From JAYFRE01 sp034926235 (GTDB taxonomy: Bacteria; Pseudomonadota; Alphaproteobacteria; Rhodospirillales; Magnetospirillaceae), in assembly GCA_034926235.1 (NCBI GenBank), contig JAYFRE010000085.1:1-34223 (forward strand): a stretch of 34,223 bases of DNA, given 5' to 3'. Shown here in pieces: positions 25,090 through 32,566 of this stretch (position 1 is the stretch's first letter; every line of letters begins with the position of its first letter). Made by a program: the position numbers and the translations under genes. The notes beneath the pieces are model-generated. The model was given only the letters and a program-made list of their open reading frames with translations. It was not told the DNA's origin and did not search any database.

Positions 25090-26223
25090 TTACGCCTGCG
25101 CGGAGGCGTAAAGCTTCAGAAGTTCCTGCGCATCGATCACGCCTTTAAGAACCGCCGCCCTGTGCCGTACCTGTTCGAGAACGAGGCGCGCCTGGCGTTC
25201 ATCGGCGGACAATCCCAGAGCGGATAAGGCGTGCAGCACCCCTGCCGTGCCCGAATGCTTGCCAAGCACGATCCGCCGCGCGCGACCGACGAAAGCCGGG
25301 TCGAGCGCCTCGTAAGTCGCGGGATCGCGCAGCAATCCTTGGACATGAATGCCGGATTCATGGGTAAAGACCCCTGTACCGACGATCGCTTTGGACGGCG
25401 GGATCGCCCGTCCCGAGGCCGCGGCGACCAGATCGGCGAGCGGGCCGAGCCGGGCCGGAATTACCCGTGTCGTCCGTCCGGCAATTTTTTCGATCCCGAC
25501 CACCACCTCTTCCAGCGCCGCGTTGCCCGCCCGTTCGCCCAGCCCCAGCACGCACACGCTGACATGGGTAGCGCCGCCGCGCACGGCGGCAAGCGTGTTG
25601 GCGGTCGCCAGCCCCAGATCGTCATGACCATGGAATTCAAGTTCCAGATCGGTCTCGCGGCACAACCGCCTGAACAGCTCATGGGTCGCGAACGGATCCA
25701 GGACCCCCAGCGTATCGGCGAAACGGAATCTGTGCGCTCCCGCCCTCTCCGCCGCGTCGATCGCCGCCCGGATGAAATCGAAATCGGCCCGGCTCGAATC
25801 CTCGCCTCCCATCGCCACGGCCAACCCTTGGTCGCGGGCATAGGTGACGACATTGCGGATGCGCTCCAGGATCGCGTCCCTGCCGACGCCGAACTTAGCC
25901 TGGATATGACAGTCCGACAGCGGAATCGACAGATTGACTCGCGCAACCCCGGCTTTCTTGGCCGCATCGACATCTGTCTCATTCATCCGGCACCAGGCGA
26001 TCGGCCGGGCCTGCGCCAGAATTCCGACCGTCGCCGCGATGGCCTCGATCTCCGCGTCGCCCATCGCGGGCGTGCCAATCTCGATCTCATCGACACCCGC
26101 CGCATCCAGGGCACGGGCGATCGCCATCTTTTCCTCGACGCTGAACGCGACGCCCGGCGTCTGCTCCCCATCGCGCAAGGTTGTATCGTTCACGACAATC
26201 GGGGGCGGCGCGATCGAAACCAT
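25090..26223 (-). CDS. nifV: Homocitrate synthase
   Basis: A 377-residue enzyme of the isopropylmalate/homocitrate synthase family. It condenses acetyl-CoA and 2-oxoglutarate to (R)-homocitrate, the organic ligand of the FeMo-cofactor. The N-terminal VNDTTLRDGEQTPGVAF (residues 11-27) holds the catalytic Arg17 and metal-binding Asp18. FHGHDDLGLATAN carries the metal histidines, and GLGERAGNAALEEVV is the family glycine motif. VFTHESGIHVQGLL follows. The length lacks the regulatory C-terminal domain of LeuA, as expected for NifV. The ATG at 26223 has AGGAGAG upstream; longer in-frame starts would run into the promoter. Expression should be NifA/sigma-54 dependent (sites at 26308-26323 and 26399-26414). 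Confidence 0.93.
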   Translation of the reverse strand: MVSIAPPPIVVNDTTLRDGEQTPGVAFSVEEKMAIARALDAAGVDEIEIGTPAMGDAEIEAIAATVGILAQARPIAWCRMNETDVDAAKKAGVARVNLSIPLSDCHIQAKFGVGRDAILERIRNVVTYARDQGLAVAMGGEDSSRADFDFIRAAIDAAERAGAHRFRFADTLGVLDPFATHELFRRLCRETDLELEFHGHDDLGLATANTLAAVRGGATHVSVCVLGLGERAGNAALEEVVVGIEKIAGRTTRVIPARLGPLADLVAAASGRAIPPSKAIVGTGVFTHESGIHVQGLLRDPATYEALDPAFVGRARRIVLGKHSGTAGVLHALSALGLSADERQARLVLEQVRHRAAVLKGVIDAQELLKLYASAQA

Positions 26224-26307
26224 GGCGGCTCTCCTAAAAAACCCGTCGACTCCTCGCAGTCCCGCCCGAATAGGCGTCCCTGCCGGCATAGCCGATGCCA
26301 ACCAAAT

Positions 26308-26323
26308 TGCAAAAGCCGCGCCA
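26308..26323 (-). promoter_or_regulatory. Sigma-54 promoter of nifV
   Basis: On the minus strand TGGCGCGGCTTTTGCA has GG (26322-26321) and GC (26310-26309) exactly 10 bases apart, with a good TTGCA -12 region. It lies about 85 bases before the nifV ATG. Confidence 0.8.
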
Positions 26324-26398
26324 CACCTTTCACAAAGAAGGAAATTCTTATGAATCAATGGATTACGAGGACCAACCCCGGCAAGATCGGCCTCGCTT

Positions 26399-26414
26399 TG
26401 TCACTTTTCTAACA
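26399..26414. promoter_or_regulatory. NifA upstream activator site for nifV
   Basis: TGT (26399-26401), ten bases, ACA (26412-26414): a perfect TGT-N10-ACA NifA site. It lies about 77-92 bases upstream of the -24 element of the nifV promoter, a normal enhancer distance. Confidence 0.75.
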
Positions 26415-26542
26415 AATCAGACAAATACAGGTACGGCATACGACAGAAAACTTGTCCTTATTTTTTAATAAATCTTGCAAACAGAGCCAGAACAGAGATG
26501 CCTCATGTGATTTTTAATCTGTTTTTTATATGCAACTCTCTG

Positions 26543-26570
26543 TTGACGGGGCATTTATCCCTGATATAGA
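26543..26570 (+). promoter_or_regulatory. Sigma-70 promoter candidate of modABC
   Basis: TTGACG (26543-26548) and TATAGA (26565-26570) are separated by 16 bases, 42 bases before the modA ATG. No convincing ModE palindrome was found next to it. Confidence 0.5.
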
Positions 26571-26611
26571 AAAAATATTGGTTGATTCTCTCTTCTGAAC
26601 TGGAAGACACC

Positions 26612-27388
26612 ATGGTCACGCGCCGATCCTTCATCTCTCTCGCCAGCTTTGTCTTCGCCGCCGCCTTGAGCCTGCCTGCCCAGACCGCGCCTTTGCCCGA
26701 GGTCACTGTTTTCGCGGCGGCCTCGACCACCGACGCCATCAACGAGATCGGCGCGCTGTTTGAAAAAAGCGGCCAGGGTAAGATCGTTCCGTCCTACGCT
26801 TCCTCCTCGACTTTGGCTCGCCAGATCGAAAACGGCGCGCCAGCGCAGCTTTTCATCTCTGCCGACGAGAAATGGGCCAATTACCTGGATGAAAAGAAAT
26901 TGCTGTCCCCCGGCACCCGAAGCGTCCTGCTGGGCAACCGGCTGGCCCTGATCGCGCCCAAGGACAGCCGGGTCGCGCTGGCCATCGAGCCGGGCTTCCC
27001 GCTTGCCGCCCGTCTCGGCGATGGCCGGCTGTCGGTGGGCGATCCCGATCATGTGCCGGTCGGTCTCTATACCAAGGAAGCGCTCGAAAAGTTGGGCGTA
27101 TGGAAGGATGTCGAAGGCAAATTGGCGCGGGGTGATTCGGTCCGCGCCGCGCTCGCCTATGTCGGACGCGGCGAATGCCCGCTGGGAATCGTCTACACCA
27201 CCGACGCCGCCGTCGATCCCAATGTCCGCGTCGTCACCGTGTTCCCCGAAAACACGCACGCCCCCATCACCTATCCGGTGGCGCTGATCAAAGGGCAGGA
27301 AAGCGACGCGGCGCGAAATTTCCTGGCCTTCCTGAAAAGCGATGCCGCCAAGCAGGTCTTTGAACGGTACGGATTCGCGACCAAGTGA
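26612..27388 (+). CDS. modA: Molybdate ABC transporter, periplasmic binding protein
   Basis: A 258-residue binding protein. The N-terminus has a signal sequence (about residues 1-26) with TRRSFISLASF, which resembles a twin-arginine signal but would also serve Sec. The mature part begins VTVFAAASTTDAINEI, the ModA oxyanion-binding start. The second binding region is YASSSTLARQIENGAPAQLFISADEKW, a ModA hallmark. GLYTKEAL, GECPLGIVYTTDA and the final FLKSDAAKQVFERYGF are typical. The ATG at 26612 follows GGAAGA; an ATT/ATG further upstream would add residues ahead of the signal. It captures molybdate in the periplasm. It is the first gene of modABC, next to nif genes that need Mo. Confidence 0.94.
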   Translation: MVTRRSFISLASFVFAAALSLPAQTAPLPEVTVFAAASTTDAINEIGALFEKSGQGKIVPSYASSSTLARQIENGAPAQLFISADEKWANYLDEKKLLSPGTRSVLLGNRLALIAPKDSRVALAIEPGFPLAARLGDGRLSVGDPDHVPVGLYTKEALEKLGVWKDVEGKLARGDSVRAALAYVGRGECPLGIVYTTDAAVDPNVRVVTVFPENTHAPITYPVALIKGQESDAARNFLAFLKSDAAKQVFERYGFATK

Positions 27389-28086
27389 TCGATTCGCTTC
27401 TGCTGACTCCGTTCGAGGTCGAGGCCCTCACTCTCAGTCTCTGGGTGTCGGGCTGGGCGGTCTTTGCCAGCCTGCCACCCGGAATCGCCTGCGCCTGGCT
27501 CCTGGCCCGCTGCCGGTTTCCGGGAAAAAGCCTGATTGACGGCCTGATCCACCTGCCCCTGGTGCTGCCGCCGGTGGTCGTCGGCTACGCCTTGCTGGTG
27601 ACCTTCGGCCGGCGCGGTATGGTCGGGGCGTGGCTTTACGACACCTTCGGCTTCACCTTCGCCTTCAACTGGAAGGGCGCTGCTCTAGCCTCCGCCGTGA
27701 TCGCCTTTCCCTTGCTGGTCCGCGCCGTGCGCCTGTCTCTGGATAGCATCGACAAGGGGTTGGAGGATGCTGCCCGCACCCTGGGCGCCGGCCCTGTGCG
27801 TGTCTTTTTCACCATCACCCTGCCCCTGGTGACGCCCGGCATCATCACCGGCGTGATCCTGGCCTTCGCCCGGTCGCTCAGCGAGTTCGGCGCGACCATC
27901 ACCTTCGTTTCCAATATTCCCGGCGAAACCCGCACCCTGCCCATCGCCCTTTACACCCTGACTCAGGTGCCGGGCGGCGATGCCGGGGCGATTCGGCTGT
28001 GCATCATTTCGGTGGTGGTGGCGTTCATCGCCCTGATCGCCTCGGAAATCCTGGCGCGCCGCGTCTCGCGGCGGATCGAGGGCTGA
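27385..28086 (+). CDS. modB: Molybdate ABC transporter, permease
   Basis: A 233-residue inner-membrane permease with five or six hydrophobic helices. The cytoplasmic EAA-type loop that contacts ModC is LEDAARTLGAGPVRVFFTITLPL. LPLVLPPVVVGYALL and SLSEFGATITFVSNIPGETRTLP are specific to ModB/CysT-type permeases. It starts with GTG overlapping the modA stop (GTGA) and ends overlapping the modC start (TGATG), so the three genes are translationally coupled. Confidence 0.94.
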   Translation: MIDSLLLTPFEVEALTLSLWVSGWAVFASLPPGIACAWLLARCRFPGKSLIDGLIHLPLVLPPVVVGYALLVTFGRRGMVGAWLYDTFGFTFAFNWKGAALASAVIAFPLLVRAVRLSLDSIDKGLEDAARTLGAGPVRVFFTITLPLVTPGIITGVILAFARSLSEFGATITFVSNIPGETRTLPIALYTLTQVPGGDAGAIRLCIISVVVAFIALIASEILARRVSRRIEG

Positions 28087-29195
28087 TGATCGACATCGCA
28101 TTGACCAAGCGGCAGGGAGCGTTCCAACTGTCGGCGGCCTTTTCGGTCGAAGGCGGCGTTACCGCCCTGTTCGGCCGTTCGGGCGCGGGCAAGACCTCGA
28201 TCGTGGCGATGACCGCCGGATTGAGCCGGCCCGATTCGGGGCGCATCGCCATCGGCGACGCGGTTCTGTTCGATTCCGGACAAGGCGTCGATATCGCCCC
28301 CGACCGCCGCCGGGTCGGCATGGTGTTCCAGGACGGACGGCTGTTTCCGCATATGACGGTGCGCGCCAATCTGCGTTACGGCGAAAGGCTGGTACCCGCC
28401 GCCGAACGCTACGCCGCCTTTGACAAGGTGGTCGATCTTCTGGACATCGCCCCCCTGCTCGACCGGCGGCCGGCCCGCCTATCGGGAGGGGAGAAGCAGC
28501 GCGTGGCGATCGGCCGGGCGCTTCTGTCCAGTCCACGCCTCCTTTTGATGGACGAACCCCTGGCTGCTCTGGACGGTGCGCGCAAAGCCGAGATCCTGCC
28601 TTTCATCGCCAGACTCTCGCGCGAGTTTTCGGTGCCGATCCTTTATGTCAGCCACGCCATCGACGAGATCATCGCCATCGCCGACAATCTGGTGGTCATG
28701 GAACAAGGGCAGGTTTCCGCCTCGGGAACGTTGGAACAGGTCTTAAGCGCGGTCGATCTGTCGCCGATCACCGGCCGGCTGGATGCCGGCTCAATCCTTC
28801 ATGCCCGCGTGGAAAGCCATCTTCCCGCCGACGGACTGTCCCGCCTGACCGTGGGACCGTCCAATCATCTGCTGGCGCCATTGGTCGATGCGCCGCCGGG
28901 AACGATGCTGCGGGTGCGCATCGCCGCCCAGGAAGTCTCCTTGGCTCTGGAACGGCCGCGGCGCATCAGCATCCAGAATGTGCTGACCGGAACCGTCCAA
29001 TCGATCGCCCCGGCGGGCGACGGCCAGATCGACGTCCATGTCGCCCTGGACGACGAGAACAAACTTTGGACGCGCATCACCCGGATGGCGCTCGATTCCA
29101 TGGGGCTGGAATCGGGCCAGACGGTTTTCGCTCTGGTCAAAACCAATGCGATCACCAAAAGCGGCATCGCCGCAGCACGGAAAACGGAACCGTAA
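28086..29195 (+). CDS. modC: Molybdate ABC transporter, ATP-binding protein
   Basis: A 369-residue ATPase. Walker A is GRSGAGKTS, the Q-loop VFQDGRLFPHMTV, the signature LSGGEKQRVAIGRALL, Walker B LLLMDEPLAALD and the H-loop YVSHAIDE. The last ~75 residues form a TOBE/mop-like domain (NVLTGTVQSIAPAG; VFALVKTNAITKS), which in ModC binds molybdate and can regulate transport. The ATG at 28086 overlaps the modB stop by one base. A few bases after its end lies an inverted-repeat element (29207-29350). Confidence 0.95.
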   Translation: MIDIALTKRQGAFQLSAAFSVEGGVTALFGRSGAGKTSIVAMTAGLSRPDSGRIAIGDAVLFDSGQGVDIAPDRRRVGMVFQDGRLFPHMTVRANLRYGERLVPAAERYAAFDKVVDLLDIAPLLDRRPARLSGGEKQRVAIGRALLSSPRLLLMDEPLAALDGARKAEILPFIARLSREFSVPILYVSHAIDEIIAIADNLVVMEQGQVSASGTLEQVLSAVDLSPITGRLDAGSILHARVESHLPADGLSRLTVGPSNHLLAPLVDAPPGTMLRVRIAAQEVSLALERPRRISIQNVLTGTVQSIAPAGDGQIDVHVALDDENKLWTRITRMALDSMGLESGQTVFALVKTNAITKSGIAAARKTEP

Positions 29196-29206
29196 CGCCG
29201 TCTCTC

Positions 29207-29350
29207 AGAGACCGTTTGAAAATTCGCTTCGGTGAGGTGGCTGGCGTGGTTTTCGAAAACCGGAGCATAGCGGGCATCGGTCCGCGAGCACCGGAAGCGC
29301 AGAAAACCGCGTCAGACGACCGCCGGGGTAGAATCCTAGAAACGGTCTCT
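29207..29350. mobile_element. MITE-like element with 11-bp terminal inverted repeats
   Basis: AGAGACCGTTT (29207-29217) is repeated inverted at 29340-29350, bounding 144 bases with no gene. Inside is a perfect 14-base palindrome GGTTTTCGAAAACC (29248-29261). The left end also forms GTCTCT-C-AGAGAC (29200-29212). The size, terminal repeats and lack of coding capacity suit a small non-autonomous element. It fills the gap between the converging modC and nifQ genes, and its right end touches the nifQ stop codon. No clear target-site duplication is seen. Confidence 0.5.
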
Positions 29351-29928
29351 TAGCCGGCGGCCCGCATCAAAAGACGGCTGCCCGGCTCGAAACAGACCGC
29401 GACGTCACTGCACAAAGAACAGCTTGGCGATTTACAGCGCAACGTTCCGGTCTGTTCACACAGCAGGCGATATAAAAACTTTTTCCAGCGCATATCGTCC
29501 CGGTTGAGCGCCTTCAGCGTGGGAAAGAATCGGCTCATCATACCGTTCAATTCGCCCCGATCGGCAAACCCCATATCCTCCCACAGATGATTGGGGGCTT
29601 GGGCGCGGCGCGCCACGATCGCCGCCGCCCATTCCGCCTCGATCCCGTCATCGGCCCGGTGTTGGAGCAGCAGCGTCCGCAACGCGCTTTCCTCGGACGC
29701 GATATCCCCGCCCTTGGACCGTTCCGGCAGATCGACCGGAAAGGCTGGGAAATAGGCGGCGAACAAAGCGCGCGCCGCCACCGGGGAAAGTCCCAGCCAA
29801 TCCAGAAACTGCGTTTCCCGGTCGAACAGGGCCGCCGCGACAAGCGCGGCGAACGCATGACGCTCGACCGCATCGCCATGATTGCCGGCCGCGATCAGGA
29901 CATCCCGGATCTCGGCCCGGCTCATCAT
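29350..29928 (-). CDS. nifQ: NifQ, molybdenum donor for FeMo-co synthesis
   Basis: A 192-residue NifQ protein, which carries a Mo-Fe-S cluster and supplies Mo to the NifEN/NifH stage of FeMo-cofactor assembly. The diagnostic C-terminal cysteine motif Cx4Cx2Cx5C is complete: Cys165, Cys170, Cys173 and Cys179 (CKSPSCSLCSDVAVC). The conserved MRWKKFLYRLLCE and NHLWEDMGFADRGELNGMM segments precede it. The ATG at 29928 overlaps the ferredoxin stop (ATGA), so translation is coupled. It is the last gene of the nifENX operon, beside modABC, which fits its Mo role. Confidence 0.94.
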   Translation of the reverse strand: MMSRAEIRDVLIAAGNHGDAVERHAFAALVAAALFDRETQFLDWLGLSPVAARALFAAYFPAFPVDLPERSKGGDIASEESALRTLLLQHRADDGIEAEWAAAIVARRAQAPNHLWEDMGFADRGELNGMMSRFFPTLKALNRDDMRWKKFLYRLLCEQTGTLRCKSPSCSLCSDVAVCFEPGSRLLMRAAG

Positions 29929-30224
29929 GACGCCATGACCTCCACCGGCGCATGAGTCTGGGCCTTGGCGCCGCAGACGCGCGAACAGGCCATGCAGCCG
30001 ACGCAATTGTCGCCATTGGCAATGGTCATGACCCGTTTCTCGATCTCCTCGTCGGTATCCAGATCAACGATCTCGCCATCCTCGGTCGCGGCCTTCAGTT
30101 CCAGCACGGAAAAACCGCAGACCTTGTAACATCGTCCGCAACCGATGCAGTTCTCGACGCTGATGGCCTCGATATAGCTGGGTTGCCACGGCATGCCGCC
30201 ACGGGTAAGGGCCTGATAGCTCAT
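29925..30224 (-). CDS. fdxB: Nif-associated 2[4Fe-4S] ferredoxin III
   Basis: A 99-residue ferredoxin of the nif-specific FdxB (ferredoxin III) type. There are two CxxCxxCxxxC motifs: Cys26, 29, 32, 36 (CIGCGRCYKVC) and Cys74, 77, 80, 84 (CVGCMACSRVC). They are separated by an insert of about 40 residues, typical of this family. The ATG at 30224 starts MSYQALTRGG and has AGGAG upstream; a longer version has no family support. It lies between the DUF269 gene and nifQ and probably donates electrons in cofactor assembly or to nitrogenase. Confidence 0.92.
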   Translation of the reverse strand: MSYQALTRGGMPWQPSYIEAISVENCIGCGRCYKVCGFSVLELKAATEDGEIVDLDTDEEIEKRVMTIANGDNCVGCMACSRVCGAKAQTHAPVEVMAS

Positions 30225-30261
30225 AAGGGCTTGTTCTCCTGAAGCCTGTGTTTTCTCACGC

Positions 30262-30735
30262 CTACGCCAAGGCGAGATCGCGGTAGCGGAAAATCCAGTC
30301 GGCGGCCTCATCGGCCAGGCGCGCGCCTTCCTCCGCCAGCTTGGCGAAATCCGGAAAGCCGAAGCGATGCACGTCGCGCAGATAGCGGTTAAGGATCACC
30401 AGCCGTCCCGCCGTCACGAGCATGCGGCCGAACCCTTCATGCGACATCTTCATGATCGGCGAGGCCATGATCCCGGTCCGCTGCTCCACCTGAAGCGCCA
30501 CGGCGGCATAGAACCACTCCAGCCGCGACAGCACGTCCGGGTCGGGATCGCCCAGGATCGGGATCGTCTTGCGCTTTTCCTTGCTGATGATGAAATCGGC
30601 CAGCATCTCGGCATCGGGTTTTTTGTCCCAGATTCCGAACCGGTCCTCGGCGCGCACCAGACCCGCCAGGCATTTCACAAAGGGGTGGGCCAGCGCCGTC
30701 TCGTCGTCCGAGACCGTTTTGATTTCAACCGTCAT
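30262..30735 (-). CDS. NifX-associated nitrogen fixation protein (DUF269)
   Basis: A 157-residue protein of the family always found next to nifX. The start FVKCLAGLVRAEDRFGIWDKKPD and the helical WFYAAVALQVEQRTGIMASPIMKMSHEGFGR segment are recognisable. The biochemical role is not settled; a helper function in cofactor assembly is assumed from its constant position. The start overlaps the nifX stop by four bases. Confidence 0.9.
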   Translation of the reverse strand: MTVEIKTVSDDETALAHPFVKCLAGLVRAEDRFGIWDKKPDAEMLADFIISKEKRKTIPILGDPDPDVLSRLEWFYAAVALQVEQRTGIMASPIMKMSHEGFGRMLVTAGRLVILNRYLRDVHRFGFPDFAKLAEEGARLADEAADWIFRYRDLALA

Positions 30736-31154
30736 GCGTCTTCATCCAAAAAGTCCATGCGTTGGGATTCGTCGCGCAAGACCTTGCGCAACCAGGGCGG
30801 CGGGTTGCCGGACAGCATGATCTGCACGCGGCCGGCCACCGACAGGATGTCCTCGGACGCCGGCAGCTTGACCGGATGCACCCGGTTGTTGACGACGCGG
30901 GCCGCCGCCGGACCGCCGATCGCCAGCACGAACAACAGCGAACAGCCCCGCAGCGCCTCGATCTTTTCTCCCAGCCGGTCGCCTTCGACATCCTCATGGC
31001 GTCCGTCTTCGAGACTGACCTTTTCCCGGTCAAACTGAACCGCTTCCAGGAACCGGCTTTCCCCGCTGGAAATCTCGTAGATGGCAAGGTTTTTCGCGCC
31101 GCCGAAATGGGCGTCCACCCGTTTCATGTCGTTGGTGGCGAAGGCGACCTTCAT
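30732..31154 (-). CDS. nifX: NifX, FeMo-co precursor carrier
   Basis: A 140-residue NifX-type protein, which binds NifB-co and the VK cluster and shuttles them to and from NifEN. The start MKVAFATNDMKRVDAHFGGAK, with the conserved histidine, and GCSLLFVLAIGGPAAARVV are typical of the NifX/NafY fold. The ATG at 31154 has GGAGG eight bases upstream; longer in-frame starts overlap nifN and are rejected. It is 40 bases after nifN and overlaps the DUF269 gene by ATGA. Confidence 0.92.
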   Translation of the reverse strand: MKVAFATNDMKRVDAHFGGAKNLAIYEISSGESRFLEAVQFDREKVSLEDGRHEDVEGDRLGEKIEALRGCSLLFVLAIGGPAAARVVNNRVHPVKLPASEDILSVAGRVQIMLSGNPPPWLRKVLRDESQRMDFLDEDA

Positions 31155-31194
31155 AACGCTATCCTCCAATGACGCCGGGCCCGAGCCGGCGCCG

Positions 31195-32565
31195 TCAATG
31201 AGCCGCAGCCTGCGCATGGGGCGTTTCTCCCTGGAAACCGGGCAAAGGCCAGTCATCCGGCCGGGCCTCGTGGACCTGTCCGAGCATGAGATTGCCGATC
31301 GCATAAATCAGATCGCGGGTGCCGCGATATCCAACCGAACAGACATGCTGCGCACCCAGCCGGTCCAGAATCGGAAAGCCGGCGCGAAACAGCGGCACGC
31401 CCAGCCGTTGCGCCGCCGGCGCGGCATGGGAACGGGAGACGAGCAGCGCCGCGCCCTTCTCCTGCGCTCGATTTTCCAGATCGTCGAGATCGCCGATCAC
31501 CACCTCTTCCACCGGCAATCGAGCCAGAACCGGCGATTCATACGGGGCGATCGCCGCGACCACGGACGCGCCCATTTCGGCAAGGACGGAGGCAAGGGCG
31601 AACAGCAGATCGGGTTCCGCCGCCAGGGCGACAGGAAGACCGGCAAATTGGAAATGGCCGTCCAGCATGGCGTCGGCAAGCTGGCTGCGCCGCCGGCGCA
31701 CCCCGGTGGGGGCTGGACGCCCGGACAAATCCTGCAAGCGCGTCACCAGCGCATCCACCGCCCCCAACCCCGTCAGCCGATCGATCATCGCCCAGGGAAT
31801 GCCGGTTTTTGCCTCCAAGGCCCGGGCAGGACCGCGCATCTGCTCGCCCAGCGCCAGGGTGAAAATAGCCGTTCCCATGGCGCGCACCTGCTCGACCGTA
31901 ACACCGCCATAAGAGGTGCCCATATGGCGCTCCGGCACATGCCCGTCGAGCGACCCGGAAAGGTCGGGCAGGATCGTCGCTTCGAGCCCGAACGCTTCGA
32001 CCAGATCGCGCACTTCCTCGATATCGCCGGGGGTCAGATGGCTGCCGGCCAGGATGTTGACCCGATTCGCCTGGCGGCGGACGCAAGGACCGGCGAGCGC
32101 CTCGATCACCGCCGTCACCGCCAAAGCCCAACCGGTTTCCAGCGAGCCTGTATAATCGGGCGTCGAGGCCCCGATCAGTTCCACCCCGGCCAGTTCCGGG
32201 TTGCGTTCCTTGATCCGTTTCAGATCGCCGGCCAGATCCTCGCCCCGCGTCTCGGTCAGGCCGGTGGTGCAGACGCCGATGACGCGCGGCGCGTTACGCC
32301 GGAACACGGCCAGACAGCCCTGCTCCAGATTGTCGAGACCGCCCAGGATGGTCGTGATTTCGTCCATCGCCGTGGTCTGAATCGGACTGGGTTCGCGGAA
32401 ATGGCGCACCTGCAACACCTTGGCAAAGGCGGTGCAGCCCTGACCGCCATGCAGCAAGGGCACAGCGCCCGCCATCCCCATGAAGGCCGTGGCTCCGCCC
32501 AGCGGCGGGCTGAGTTTCAGGGGGTTGACGGTCAGGTTCTTACGCGCCCTTAGGATGATGGCCAT
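31195..32565 (-). CDS. nifN: Nitrogenase FeMo-cofactor scaffold protein NifN
   Basis: A 456-residue protein of the NifK-like half of the NifEN scaffold, on which the FeMo-co precursor matures. Cys44 in GGQGCTAFAKV is at the same position as the P-cluster-type ligand of Azotobacter NifN. The N-terminal NPLKLSPPLGGATAFMG and the NLEQGCLAVFRRNAPRVIGVCTTGLTET region are family hallmarks. The start lies one base after the nifE stop, which shows tight coupling. Confidence 0.95.
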   Translation of the reverse strand: MAIILRARKNLTVNPLKLSPPLGGATAFMGMAGAVPLLHGGQGCTAFAKVLQVRHFREPSPIQTTAMDEITTILGGLDNLEQGCLAVFRRNAPRVIGVCTTGLTETRGEDLAGDLKRIKERNPELAGVELIGASTPDYTGSLETGWALAVTAVIEALAGPCVRRQANRVNILAGSHLTPGDIEEVRDLVEAFGLEATILPDLSGSLDGHVPERHMGTSYGGVTVEQVRAMGTAIFTLALGEQMRGPARALEAKTGIPWAMIDRLTGLGAVDALVTRLQDLSGRPAPTGVRRRRSQLADAMLDGHFQFAGLPVALAAEPDLLFALASVLAEMGASVVAAIAPYESPVLARLPVEEVVIGDLDDLENRAQEKGAALLVSRSHAAPAAQRLGVPLFRAGFPILDRLGAQHVCSVGYRGTRDLIYAIGNLMLGQVHEARPDDWPLPGFQGETPHAQAAAH

Positions 32566-32566
32566 G

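Noticed and set aside
24837..25148. A 103-codon + strand open frame between the control region and nifV
   Set aside because: It runs antisense into the nifV 3' end, has no recognisable domain and no clear ribosome-binding site.
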